Shown one piece after another: positions 42,803 to 51,538 of a stretch of 64,000 bases of DNA. How positions within the stretch are numbered: the first letter of the stretch is position 1; the number at the start of each line of letters is the position of its first letter. The stretch covers positions 62,001 to 126,000 of the forward strand of contig NZ_JARZHH010000029.1 of NCBI RefSeq assembly GCF_029946515.1, read 5' to 3'. The DNA comes from Polyangium sp. 6x1. GTDB lineage: Bacteria > Myxococcota_A > Polyangia > Polyangiales > Polyangiaceae. Below the pieces are notes generated by a model, which saw only the letters and a list, made by a program, of their open reading frames with translations, was not told the origin of the DNA and did not search any database. The translations under genes and the position numbers were made by a program.

Positions 42803-43774
42803 ATGCCGACCCGCCGCTCGCGTATCTTCATCGGCGCCTCCCTCGACGGGCTGCCCGTGGCCCGAGAGCTCAAGCTCGGCCTCGCCGACGACGCGGATTG
42901 CACCCTCTGGACGCAGGGCGCCTTCGCCCTGGAGAAGCTCGTTCAGGCCGCGTCCCAGTTCGAATACGCCGTCCTCGTCCTCGGCCCCGCTGATCTCTCG
43001 AGCGAGGCGGCCGCGGGGCGAAATCGTCCGCGCGACAGCACCCTCTTCCAGATCGGCCTGTTCGCGGGGCTCCTCGGCCGCAGTCGCGTGCTCCTCGTTC
43101 ATTCCCGCGACGTGCCGCTCGACCTCCCGCCGGACCTCGCGCACCTCCGGACGGCGACGTTCGGGGCCGGCAAGCTGGAATCACCGCTGGCCGAGATCCT
43201 GTCGCTCCTGCGCGGCGGGCTCGAAGGGCGCACGGCGCGCCTCGCGCGGCTCTCCCGTCCGAAGGGCGCGGGCGACGCGAGCCCGAAGAAGGCCGACGCG
43301 GCGGCGCCCCTCGACGCGCGGGCGCTGATCGAGCGGGCAAACGAGGTCGAGGACAAACCGGGCGACCCGATCGACGCCGACCTCGTCGAAGGCCTCTGGC
43401 GGGACGAGACGGACGACACGTCCATCGTCATGCGGATGATCGGCGGCGAGCTGCGCGCGCCGTACGCGTTTCGCGGCGCGACCCGGCTCACCGGCGAGTT
43501 CTTCGGGTGGAAGCTCCACGCGGGCGTGTTCTCCGCCCATTTCCGCTGGGTCCAGCAGGGCATCGAGGGGCGGATCGTGCTCCGGATGGTCGGATCGGAT
43601 CGGCTGGAGGGCGTGTGGTTTCTCGGCTGGGTCGAGCGCGAGATTCCGCCGGAGATCCTGGCGCGCGCGGCGCAGCCCATTCACCTCGTCCGAAAGCGCG
43701 CCCCGCGTGAGCTGCCTGCCTGGTCGGAGGAGTTCTTCCGCGCCGCCGAGGTCTTGAGCAACGCGAAACATTGA
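42803..43774 (+). CDS. TIR-like predicted nucleotide-binding protein (CAP12-like) with a C-terminal beta domain
   Basis: A 323-aa protein. Residues 6-130 match the TIR-like family of predicted nucleotide-binding proteins used as effectors in CBASS: RIFIGASLDGLPVA, CTLWTQGAF, YAVLVLGPADL and PRDSTLFQIGLFAGLLGRSR. In that family the F-E-L-G glutamate is the NADase residue; here it is Gln83 (FQIG), so enzymatic activity is doubtful. The C-terminal half (about 190-290) is strand-rich with repeated G-x-F/W patterns, resembling a small barrel. No cyclase gene adjoins it; it follows the PAS-STAS gene by 81 bp. Confidence 0.7.
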   Translation: MPTRRSRIFIGASLDGLPVARELKLGLADDADCTLWTQGAFALEKLVQAASQFEYAVLVLGPADLSSEAAAGRNRPRDSTLFQIGLFAGLLGRSRVLLVHSRDVPLDLPPDLAHLRTATFGAGKLESPLAEILSLLRGGLEGRTARLARLSRPKGAGDASPKKADAAAPLDARALIERANEVEDKPGDPIDADLVEGLWRDETDDTSIVMRMIGGELRAPYAFRGATRLTGEFFGWKLHAGVFSAHFRWVQQGIEGRIVLRMVGSDRLEGVWFLGWVEREIPPEILARAAQPIHLVRKRAPRELPAWSEEFFRAAEVLSNAKH

Positions 43775-43782
43775 AGCGTCGT

Positions 43783-44637
43783 TCACCCGCGCGGCGCGCC
43801 GCGGCGGTGTGCTGTCCGGAACGCCGCGGGCGTCGTGCCGCGCGCGCGGCGGAAGACGCGGATGAAATGGGTCGGGTCTGCATAACCGACCCGCTCGGCG
43901 ATGATGTCGATCCGCTCGTCCGACGTGACGAGCAGCCGCTCCGCCTCCGCGACGCGCCCCGCGGTGATCCACTCGACCGCCGTCTTGCCGGTCGCGCGCC
44001 GGAGCGCCGTCGTCACGTGAGCCGGCGAGCGCCGCACGGCCGCCGCGACGTCGGCGAGCGAGATCGGCTGCATGCAATGCTTCTCGATGTAATCGAGCGC
44101 CTCCGCGACGAGCGGCGAGCCCGACGCGGCGGCATCCGCCGCGGGGAAAGGCTGCGCGCGGACCACCTCGGCCAGGACCAGGGCGACGAGGCTCTGGACG
44201 ACGAGGCTGCCCGCCGGGCTCTGCGGGGCGCTCGTCTCGCGCCCGAGCTCGCGGAAGAGGCTGAGGAGGTGTTCGTGCCGGTCCGCGGGGACGGTGATGA
44301 CGGCGGACGCGCCGCTCCGCACGCGCTCGAACGGCGCGAGCAGCGGACCGAGCTCCCGCGAAGGGAGGCAGGGCACGCAGAGGCCGAGGCCCCAGAGCTC
44401 CGCGTTTTCCGCGGTGTGCACGCGATGCGGCTCGCCCGCGGGCACGACGAGCACGTCCCCCGCGCCGAGCGTGTGGCGCCCGCGTTGCTCGACGATCGCC
44501 GAGCCGCCCGTGTAAAAGCAGAGGGCCGCATACTCGTGCGTGACGGGCTGCGACGGCGCCTGCTTGGAGCAGGCCACCGCGCGGTGGGCGACGAACGCGG
44601 CGCCGTGGCCGGGGATCCCGGTGCTCGTGCGGTTCAT
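43783..44637 (-). CDS. AraC-family transcriptional regulator
   Basis: A 284-aa regulator. The N-terminal cupin-like ligand-binding domain (EYAALCFYTGGSAIVEQRGRH region; GDVLVVPAGEPHRV) is followed by a C-terminal double helix-turn-helix: ISLADVAAAVRRSPAHVTTALRRATGKTAVEWI and VGYADPTHFIRVFRRARGTTP, the AraC/XylS signature. It converges with the TIR-like gene 8 bp away and is divergent from the HmuY-like gene across 60 bp, which may be its target. Ligand unknown. Confidence 0.9.
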   Translation of the reverse strand: MNRTSTGIPGHGAAFVAHRAVACSKQAPSQPVTHEYAALCFYTGGSAIVEQRGRHTLGAGDVLVVPAGEPHRVHTAENAELWGLGLCVPCLPSRELGPLLAPFERVRSGASAVITVPADRHEHLLSLFRELGRETSAPQSPAGSLVVQSLVALVLAEVVRAQPFPAADAAASGSPLVAEALDYIEKHCMQPISLADVAAAVRRSPAHVTTALRRATGKTAVEWITAGRVAEAERLLVTSDERIDIIAERVGYADPTHFIRVFRRARGTTPAAFRTAHRRGAPRG

Positions 44638-44697
44638 GCGAGGGCATCCTACCAGACCGCGCGCCGCACGGACGGATCTCGTGGTAGCATCGCCCCG

Positions 44698-45525
44698 ATG
44701 CGTTCTCTTCTCTCTCTTTCCCTTCTGGGCTCTCTTCTCGTGCTCTTTCCCGCCTGCAGCTCGGATCCTGCGGACACCTCGGGCGCCGGCGCCAACGGCG
44801 GCGCGGGCGGCGCGGGCGGCGCGGGCGGCGCGGGCGGCGATGGCGGCGGCGCGATGCTCGGGTGCACCGAGCCGACCGCGATTCCTTGTGAAGATCAGGT
44901 CTTCCAGGAGATGAACCTCCAGCCCGAGGCGGCCCCCGGGCTCATCACGAGCGATCCGGACGGCGCCGGGTTTGCCTCCGGAATCGACGCGACCGCGGGC
45001 GGGTTCGGCGCTCCCCAGCCGGACTCGTACGTGTATGGCAAATTCACGGAGACCGGCCTCACGAAGGTCGAGATTTCCGACGAGGCGTCGCTCACCTCCA
45101 TGGACTGGGACATCGCCTTCCGGCGCTCGGTCGTGCGTATCAACAGCGGCAACTCCGGGCCCTCCTGCGTCGCGGCCACGCGCGTGCCCGGCGCCGACGT
45201 GAAATACGAGGACGTCACGGCCGCGCCCGACGGCGTCCCGTACCGCGTCGACGAGTATTTCTCCGAGAGCTGCGAGATGATCCCGGACGGCTCGGGTTTG
45301 CCGGGCTCGCCTGCGGTCGCGCTCCATTTCTGGGATTACGAGGGATGCGTGAAGATGAACGGCTTCGTCTACGCCCTGCGCCTCGCCGACGGTCGTCACG
45401 TGAAGCTCGTCTTCGATTCGTATTACGCGCCCGACGTGCAGGAGCAGTGCAACACGACGAACATGATCCCGATGTCGAACACCGGCTCCGGGAACTACCG
45501 CATTCGGTGGGCCTTCCTGCCGTGA
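44698..45525 (+). CDS. HmuY-family lipoprotein
   Basis: A 275-aa lipoprotein with lipobox FPAC near residue 20 and a Gly/Ala-repeat spacer (about 28-48). The mature domain has SMDWDIAFRRSVVRINSG and VYALRLADGRHVKLVFDSYY, the core of the HmuY family. HmuY binds haem at the outer surface of Porphyromonas, but the myxobacterial members have not been shown to do so. Its haem-ligand histidines are not evident here. It overlaps the following metalloprotease gene by GTGA, so the two are coexpressed. Confidence 0.75.
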   Translation: MRSLLSLSLLGSLLVLFPACSSDPADTSGAGANGGAGGAGGAGGAGGDGGGAMLGCTEPTAIPCEDQVFQEMNLQPEAAPGLITSDPDGAGFASGIDATAGGFGAPQPDSYVYGKFTETGLTKVEISDEASLTSMDWDIAFRRSVVRINSGNSGPSCVAATRVPGADVKYEDVTAAPDGVPYRVDEYFSESCEMIPDGSGLPGSPAVALHFWDYEGCVKMNGFVYALRLADGRHVKLVFDSYYAPDVQEQCNTTNMIPMSNTGSGNYRIRWAFLP

Positions 45526-47111
45526 GGGCGGCTCGCCTCGTCGCGATGGCTGCGCTCTCCGCGCTCGCCGCGTGCGGGCCGGAGGGCGCGGCGCCGGGGC
45601 CGCTCGGAGGGGACGCGCCTTCGTTTGCGCCCCTCGACCGGCCGGATACGCCGGGCAATGGATTGCAGTTCAACTTCGAGCCGGGCGACGTCGTGGAGAC
45701 GTTCGGCTCGCCCGGGGGGAAGTTCCTCATCCATTACACGCTCGCGGGCACGAACGCGGTGCCGACGGCGGACGCGGACGGCTCGGGCGCGCCTGATTTC
45801 GTGGAGCAGGTGGCGTCGGTCTACGACGAGGTCCTCGGCCATTACGAGGCGATGGGGTTCCGGCCGCCGCAGAGTGACGAGGGGCAGCCCGACAACGGGG
45901 GAGACGGCCGGTTCGACGTCTACCTCGTCGATTTCGCGGGCATCGGCGACGGCGTCTACCAGACCGACACGTGTGGGCTGGACAAGCCGGGTCAATGCAC
46001 CGGCTACATGGTGCAGGAGAACGATTACAAGGGCTACGGCTACCCGTCGACGCTCGTCGCGAACCGCATCCTCGGCAGCCACGAATTCTTCCACGCCGTC
46101 CAGGCCGCCTACGATCGCGACCAGGGGAGCATTTTCAACGAGGGGACGGCGGTCTGGGCTACGGAGGCGTTTGATCCCACGCTCCCCGACTTCGAGGCGT
46201 TCATCGACGGCTACCTCGACAACACCGACCGCTCGCTCGACGTGCCCCTGCCCGGACCCGTGGATCCCTTCAGCTACGGCAGCGCGATCTTCTTCCAGTT
46301 CCTGGAGGAGCGATACGGCGACGGCACGGTCCGCGCCCTCGTCGAAAAGACCGAGGACGGCGTGGACGGCGTGGCCGATCCGGTCTGGTTCGACGTGCTC
46401 GATCCGACGCTCACGGCGGCGGCCGGCGCGTCCTTCCCCGAGGCGTTCGCCGATTTCGCCACGTGGAACCTCTTCACGGCCCAGAGCGCCGACCCGACGC
46501 GCGGATATGCGAATGGAGCGAAGTATGCGCCCGTCAAGATGGAGGGCGTGGCCGCGCCGTACACGGACGTGCTGCGGGTGTTTTACGCGTCCACACAATA
46601 TTACCGGGTCGCGACCGGCGCGCGGGGGCAAATGACGGCCGCGCTCGCCACGCCGGATGACGCCGCGGATCAGGTCGACGGTCTCGCGTTGCTCGTCACG
46701 ACCCGCGCGGGCACGACGATCGGCCCGGTCGTTCGCGCGCTCGATGTGCGCGCGGGCGTCGATCCGATCGATACGTCGAGCGCCGACGACCTCGTCGTCG
46801 TCGTCGTGAACACCGCCCCCTCGGGCACCTCGCGCAAGCCGACCCTTTGCGTTGGAACCCCCGACGAGGTCGACGCCTGCAAGACCGCCGTCCAGAACCC
46901 CGGAAGCGGGAGCGGCGGCGGGGGCGGCAGCGGCGGCGGCAGCGGAAGCGGAAGCGGAGGCGGCGAACCCGGTGACCCCGGCGGCGACTGCGGATGCGCC
47001 TTCTCCCCCGCCCCCGCGGGCCCCGGCCTCGCCGCGCTCGGGGCCCTCGTGCTCCTCGGTCACCGCCGCGCGCGCCGACGCAAAGCAAGGCCCGCGAGCA
47101 TCACCCCGTAA
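45522..47111 (+). CDS. MXAN_6640-type putative secreted metalloprotease
   Basis: A 529-aa protein: lipobox-like LAAC near residue 17, then a protease domain with SHEFFHAVQAAYD, an H-E-x2-H zinc site, and NEGTAVWATE, where the Glu is a probable third ligand. The C-terminal part has a Ser/Gly-only linker (about residues 460-485), a CGC pair and a MYXO-CTERM-like tail (hydrophobic helix, then RRARRRK). It carries both a lipobox and a C-terminal tail, which is odd. The end overlaps the convergent subtilase gene by 52 bp. Confidence 0.75.
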   Translation: MRAARLVAMAALSALAACGPEGAAPGPLGGDAPSFAPLDRPDTPGNGLQFNFEPGDVVETFGSPGGKFLIHYTLAGTNAVPTADADGSGAPDFVEQVASVYDEVLGHYEAMGFRPPQSDEGQPDNGGDGRFDVYLVDFAGIGDGVYQTDTCGLDKPGQCTGYMVQENDYKGYGYPSTLVANRILGSHEFFHAVQAAYDRDQGSIFNEGTAVWATEAFDPTLPDFEAFIDGYLDNTDRSLDVPLPGPVDPFSYGSAIFFQFLEERYGDGTVRALVEKTEDGVDGVADPVWFDVLDPTLTAAAGASFPEAFADFATWNLFTAQSADPTRGYANGAKYAPVKMEGVAAPYTDVLRVFYASTQYYRVATGARGQMTAALATPDDAADQVDGLALLVTTRAGTTIGPVVRALDVRAGVDPIDTSSADDLVVVVVNTAPSGTSRKPTLCVGTPDEVDACKTAVQNPGSGSGGGGGSGGGSGSGSGGGEPGDPGGDCGCAFSPAPAGPGLAALGALVLLGHRRARRRKARPASITP

Positions 47112-48616
47112 AACGCTCCCGCCATCCACGCCTCCCCGCCCGCCCGACCTGCCCGGCACGCGCAGCCCGCGTCCTCTTCAGCGGACGGATCCGGCGTGTT
47201 TGCCGGCGGTTTCACCTCCCCGACCGCGGCTGTCAGCGCCGCGACCGGGTCCACGATCCCATACCCGAAGATCACGTCGTGTCCCGCCGCGTCCGGCGTC
47301 GCGTACGGCGCGGGCCTCGCCGTCTCGACGAGCCCTTTCACGATCTCGGCGGACGTCAGCTCCGGCGCGGCGCTCGCGACCAGCGCGGCCACGCCCGCGG
47401 CCACGGGGCACGCGGAGGACGTGCCGCCGAAGTTGAGCGTGTAATCGCTCGGATCGAGCCCGCCCGGCCCCACGATGTCGGTCGTGAGCGTGCCGATGGG
47501 CGCGACGAGATCGAGCGAGGCGCCGAAGTTCGTGAAGAACGTCTTGTCGTCGAACTGGTTGATCGCCCCGATCGAGAGCACACCGCGCACGGCGTTGAGC
47601 TCGTCCGCGCCGAGCTCGCGGTTGTCGTTGCCGGCCGCGAAGACCACGACCGCGCCCTTGCCGCCGCGGCCGTTGTCGAAGACGTTGTCGATCGCGTCGC
47701 GCAGCGTCGCCGGGACGGGCATGGCCTCGACGTACCCCCAGCTATTCGAGACGACGGCGGCGCCCGTCTGCAGCGCGAAATCGAACGCCTTGATGGGCGC
47801 GGCGAGCGGCGTGGCCTCGTCGGCGAGCATGCGGACGCACCGCAGGCGGCATGCGGGGCATGCGCCCGCGATGCCGACGCCGTTGTTCGTGGCCGCGCCG
47901 ATGATCCCGGCGCACGCGGTGCCATGCTCGGCGCCCGAAAACGTGGGGTCGTAGCTCGCGTCGTCGTCGTTGTCGACGACGTCGAGGCCCGGATCGAACT
48001 TGCCCTGGAGATCGGGGTGCGTGAAATCGCAGCCGCTGTCGATGACGACGACCGTGGTGCCCGGATCGCCCTGCGTGATGCCCCAGGCCTCGGACATGTG
48101 CATGCGGTCGTCGTCGAAATACCATTGTCCGGAGAAACGCGGATCGTCGGGGATGAAAGGCGCGCCCCGGCGCTCCATCCGGACGTAGAGGTTCGGCACG
48201 GCGTCGCGCACGCCCTCGGTTCGCGCGTCGGGGCTCGCGAGCGCTGCGGCGATCGAGAGGCCGTCCGCGCCGGCCGTGTCCTCCACGAGCCAGAGGCCGA
48301 TCGAGGGCATGAGCGGCTCGACGAGGCGATACCCGCGCCGCGCGAGGGCCTCTTCCCCGCCCGGATCGAGGCGGACGACGGCCGTGTGATCGATCGAGGC
48401 CAGGAACGACCGCGACCCGTAGCGGAGGCGGACGGGCGTGAGGCTCCTGCCGCGGGGATGGCGGGCCGCCGCGCCGAGGCGCTCGGCCGTGACGGCTTGG
48501 TCTCCGTCGAGGAAGGTCGTCGCCTCGGGCGGAGGCGCGGCGTGCGCGAGGGGCGCGGACAAGAGCGTCGCGAGGAGCGAAAGCATCGGAAAAGCGTACG
48601 GGATTCGGGGAGACAT
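47060..48616 (-). CDS. Subtilisin-like serine protease (S8) with MYXO-CTERM tail
   Basis: A 518-aa secreted protease. Signal peptide about 1-27 (ending AHA). After a prodomain-like region (about 30-150), the S8 catalytic residues are D in VVVIDSGCD, H in HGTACAG and S in GGTSSACPVAAG, with the oxyanion Asn in AAGND. The C-terminus has CACRAG, a hydrophobic segment and RRRARR, a MYXO-CTERM surface-anchoring tail. GGAGG lies 6 nt before ATG 48616. Its tail codons overlap those of the convergent metalloprotease gene. Confidence 0.9.
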   Translation of the reverse strand: MSPRIPYAFPMLSLLATLLSAPLAHAAPPPEATTFLDGDQAVTAERLGAAARHPRGRSLTPVRLRYGSRSFLASIDHTAVVRLDPGGEEALARRGYRLVEPLMPSIGLWLVEDTAGADGLSIAAALASPDARTEGVRDAVPNLYVRMERRGAPFIPDDPRFSGQWYFDDDRMHMSEAWGITQGDPGTTVVVIDSGCDFTHPDLQGKFDPGLDVVDNDDDASYDPTFSGAEHGTACAGIIGAATNNGVGIAGACPACRLRCVRMLADEATPLAAPIKAFDFALQTGAAVVSNSWGYVEAMPVPATLRDAIDNVFDNGRGGKGAVVVFAAGNDNRELGADELNAVRGVLSIGAINQFDDKTFFTNFGASLDLVAPIGTLTTDIVGPGGLDPSDYTLNFGGTSSACPVAAGVAALVASAAPELTSAEIVKGLVETARPAPYATPDAAGHDVIFGYGIVDPVAALTAAVGEVKPPANTPDPSAEEDAGCACRAGRAGGEAWMAGAFYGVMLAGLALRRRARR

Positions 48617-48700
48617 GCGGGCCTCCGGGGCGAGGGGTCTTCCGCGCAGTGTACGCCGAGCCTTGACGGGACGCGCGGCCTCGTGTTTTTTGAGCCGTCG

Positions 48701-49969
48701 ATGCTCTCGATGCGCGCTTCGATTCCCCTCGCCGCCCTCGCCTCCCTCGTGGCTTGCCAGGACGGTGGCGTCTCCCCGCAGCCCGCGGCTTCGGCCGCGC
48801 CCCAGGCTGCGGCGCCCACGCCGTCAACGTCGGCGCCCCCGACGGGCTCGGCCCTCGGCGCGGGCCTCCCGCGGCCGAAGCGCCCGAAGACCCGCGAGGC
48901 GCCGAGCCCCGAGAAGATGCGCGAGTACAGAAAGCACCTCGCGGAGGGGCGGCTCTTCGGCTCGAAGTCGCAATGGCCGGAGGCGATCAAGGAATTCGAA
49001 CAGGCGCTCGCCGTGGTGCCGGGCGACGCGCCCGCGCTGACGGAGCTCGGCTGGGCGGCGTTCAAGGCCGGCGAGCTCGAGCGCGCCCAGAAATCGACCG
49101 AGGAGGCCCTCCGCCGCACGACGAGCCCGAAGCTCCAGGCGATGGCGCATTACAACCTCGGCCGCATCGCCGAGGAGCGCAAGGATCCGAAGACCGCGCT
49201 CGACCATTACCAAAAATCGGTCGCGCTCCGCCCGAACGAGACGGTGGACAAGCGCATCGCAGAGCTCTCGAAAAAAGAGAAGGCGCCCGCGGCGCCGGCA
49301 GCCGAGCCCCTGCCCTGCCAGACCGCGGCGGTCAAGATCGCCGACGTCTGCGCCTGCCTCACGAAGCCCGAGCCGGGCGATCCGGCGTTGCCGCGGACGT
49401 GCGAGCCCGTGAAAGAGCCCAAGCTCCCCCGGCCCGAGCTCACGTTGCTCGAAGCGCAGACGGGCGTCTTCCGGACGGACTGGATCCTCGTCGCCAAGGG
49501 CGAAAAGGGTTTTTTGCCCGTCGGGAGGATCGGGTGGACGCACAACCCGGGCGCGTTCGGCATCTACGAGGAGCTCACGATCCCGACGGTCACCGAGAAG
49601 ACGGCCGGCAAGACGACGGTGCTCTGGTTCGAGGCGCGGCGCGACCGGCACGACTCGGACATGGGGATCGACGAATACGAGGAGGAGACGATCCGGACCG
49701 TGACCCTGTGCGTGCCGCCGCAGGGAAAAACGACGGAATGGAAATGCCCGCTCACGGTGCCCGTGGAGCGCACGTACATCCGCGACCGCATGCAGCTCGA
49801 AGGGTTCACGCCCGACGCCGAGACGCGCAAGCTCATGACGAAGGGATTGCCGATCAAGGAAGGCTGGGCGCTCGACGTGAAGCTCGGCGACGGCAAGGCC
49901 GAGGTGAGCATCACCGGGGGCAAACCGCCGGCCCAGGTGGCCGCGCTCGTTGGCTCACACCCGCTGTGA
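48701..49969 (+). CDS. TPR lipoprotein
   Basis: A 422-aa lipoprotein with lipobox LVAC and a Pro/Ala-rich spacer. TPR-like helices occupy about residues 85-190 (SQWPEAIKEFEQALAVVPGD, ALTELGWAAFKAGELERA, AMAHYNLGRIAEERKD). The C-terminal 220 residues are Cys-containing and unnamed (CACLTKPEPG, CEPVKEP, a FEARRDRHDSDMGIDEYEEE acidic segment). ATG 48701 or 48710 are both possible. A role in envelope complex assembly is plausible but unproven. Confidence 0.75.
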   Translation: MLSMRASIPLAALASLVACQDGGVSPQPAASAAPQAAAPTPSTSAPPTGSALGAGLPRPKRPKTREAPSPEKMREYRKHLAEGRLFGSKSQWPEAIKEFEQALAVVPGDAPALTELGWAAFKAGELERAQKSTEEALRRTTSPKLQAMAHYNLGRIAEERKDPKTALDHYQKSVALRPNETVDKRIAELSKKEKAPAAPAAEPLPCQTAAVKIADVCACLTKPEPGDPALPRTCEPVKEPKLPRPELTLLEAQTGVFRTDWILVAKGEKGFLPVGRIGWTHNPGAFGIYEELTIPTVTEKTAGKTTVLWFEARRDRHDSDMGIDEYEEETIRTVTLCVPPQGKTTEWKCPLTVPVERTYIRDRMQLEGFTPDAETRKLMTKGLPIKEGWALDVKLGDGKAEVSITGGKPPAQVAALVGSHPL

Positions 49970-49975
49970 TCGGTC

Positions 49976-50905
49976 CTATTTGCGGCGTCGGCGCAGCGCC
50001 ACGACGGCGCCTCTGCCGTGCGTCGGCGCGTCGTCCGGCGGCAAGGCCACGACGAGCCGCTCGATGGCCGGCAGCACCCGCGTGACGGCGCGCTCGGCGC
50101 CGAGCTCGTCGAAGGGGCCCGGATACACGAGCACGAGGACGTAGATCGTCGCGAACGAGCGCGCGAGGTAGCCGAGCCCCTCCTCCAGCACCGCCTCATG
50201 CAGGTGCTCGCCCCGGTGCAGCTCCGCCAGGGTCGGGTTTTTCCGCACGCGCGTGATGGCCGCGCGGGTGAGCTGGACCCGCCGCCCGATCGCCTCGCGA
50301 TCCTCGGCCGAAAGCGGCGCGAGCTCGTCCACCGGCGGGACCACACGGAAGCGTCGGGCGGCCGGCTCCTCGGGCTCCTTGCGATCGCTGCTCGGCGGTG
50401 GGATCGAGAGGCTGCCCGGCCGGCGCACGAGCGCGACCCAGGAAATGCCCGCCGCGTGGGCGCGGGCGAAGGTCTCGGCGACGCGGGCTTCGGCCGCGGG
50501 GTCGTCCGTGCCCGTGGGGGCCTCGGACGCGCCCCAGACGACGGGCGAGGCGGCGTCGATGACCAGGGCCCCGAGCGCGCCCGCGCGGCCCGCGAGCGCC
50601 GACAGCTCCGCCCGCAACGCCTCGGCCGGCTCGGGGCGCGAGCGCGGGACCTCGGCGGCGACCTCGCCGAAGAGGTCGGCGAAGGACTCGATGAGGGTCG
50701 CGAGCCGCGCCTCCTTGTCGGCGCGGTCCACGATCGGCGCGGCGAACGTCACGACGAGCTCGCGCCCCCGGCCGAGGTCCCAGCGCAGCGTGGTCCCTTC
50801 CCCGTCCGCGCTGCGATCGGCGCCGCTCGGGACGATCTGGACCGAGGCGGCGTCGAGCTCACGCTCGAGGATGGTCGCGAGGCGCTGTCGCGTGGCAGGG
50901 GTCAT
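49976..50905 (-). CDS. Protein of unknown function, Roadblock-like middle
   Basis: A 309-aa protein without a signal peptide. The segment LGALVIDAASPVVWGASE (about residues 110-127) resembles the first strands of a Roadblock/LC7 domain; a second similar part, EEGLGYLARSFATIYVLVLVYPGPF, lies near the C-terminus. A tail of basic residues (RRRRK) ends the protein. It converges with the TPR gene 6 bp away. Function unknown. Confidence 0.55.
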   Translation of the reverse strand: MTPATRQRLATILERELDAASVQIVPSGADRSADGEGTTLRWDLGRGRELVVTFAAPIVDRADKEARLATLIESFADLFGEVAAEVPRSRPEPAEALRAELSALAGRAGALGALVIDAASPVVWGASEAPTGTDDPAAEARVAETFARAHAAGISWVALVRRPGSLSIPPPSSDRKEPEEPAARRFRVVPPVDELAPLSAEDREAIGRRVQLTRAAITRVRKNPTLAELHRGEHLHEAVLEEGLGYLARSFATIYVLVLVYPGPFDELGAERAVTRVLPAIERLVVALPPDDAPTHGRGAVVALRRRRK

Positions 50906-51006
50906 CCGCGACGCACTCTACCCGAGGGCGTCACATCGTCCAATTCATCGCGCTGAGGCCTGTCGGGCGGGTGGCGTCATGCGGGACGGACATCCCACGC
51001 GGGCTT

Positions 51007-51480
51007 CTACAGCAGCGCCCGGAATGCCGCGATCGTGAGGCTCTTGGGCTCGGCCACCTTTCCGGCGGCGAGCTGCCTGCCGCTTCGATAACGAATGCCC
51101 ACGCCGTCGTGCGCGAATTCGCTGAGCTCGATGAACGAGCGGTCCTGGCCTTTTTCGAACACGCGCGCGTGGAAGAGGACGTGCGAGAGGCCGCTCTCGT
51201 CCGGGCCGTGGCGATCGAGCACGTCGAGGCGCATGAACTTGAGCGTCGAGGTCGCGTCGCGGATCTCGCGTATCACCTCGGGTTCGGGCCGCTTGCGATC
51301 CTCGTGATCGGGGTGGAGCGTGCGGAGGACGTAGGCCGACTCCTTGCGCGCATACGCGGAAAAACGCGAGCGCATCAGCGCCTCGGCGTCGGGCGCCTCT
51401 CGCTCGCCGCGGTGATAGGGCGCACAACAGCGCGCATAGGGCAAACCGGAGCAGCAAGGACAATCTCGGACGGCAGCCAT
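51007..51480 (-). CDS. YchJ-family protein with SEC-C zinc motif
   Basis: A 157-aa protein of the YchJ family. The N-terminal SEC-C-like zinc motif is [13 protein letters not shown] (C-x-C-x8-C-C), followed by the YchJ middle domain with [21 protein letters not shown] and a strand-rich end. The family is of unknown function and is cytoplasmic; the zinc motif suggests a protein- or nucleic-acid-binding role. Length fits the family. Confidence 0.85.
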   Translation of the reverse strand: MAAVRDCPCCSGLPYARCCAPYHRGEREAPDAEALMRSRFSAYARKESAYVLRTLHPDHEDRKRPEPEVIREIRDATSTLKFMRLDVLDRHGPDESGLSHVLFHARVFEKGQDRSFIELSEFAHDGVGIRYRSGRQLAAGKVAEPKSLTIAAFRALL

Positions 51481-51538
51481 CGCGACGTAGCACCGTAGCA
51501 GAAGCGGGGCCGCGGGGGGCCAAACCTGAGAGGGTGCG

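Noticed and set aside
42803-43774. Complete CBASS operon
   Set aside because: No cyclase, Cap2/Cap3 or second effector is present; neighbours are a PAS-STAS protein and an AraC regulator.
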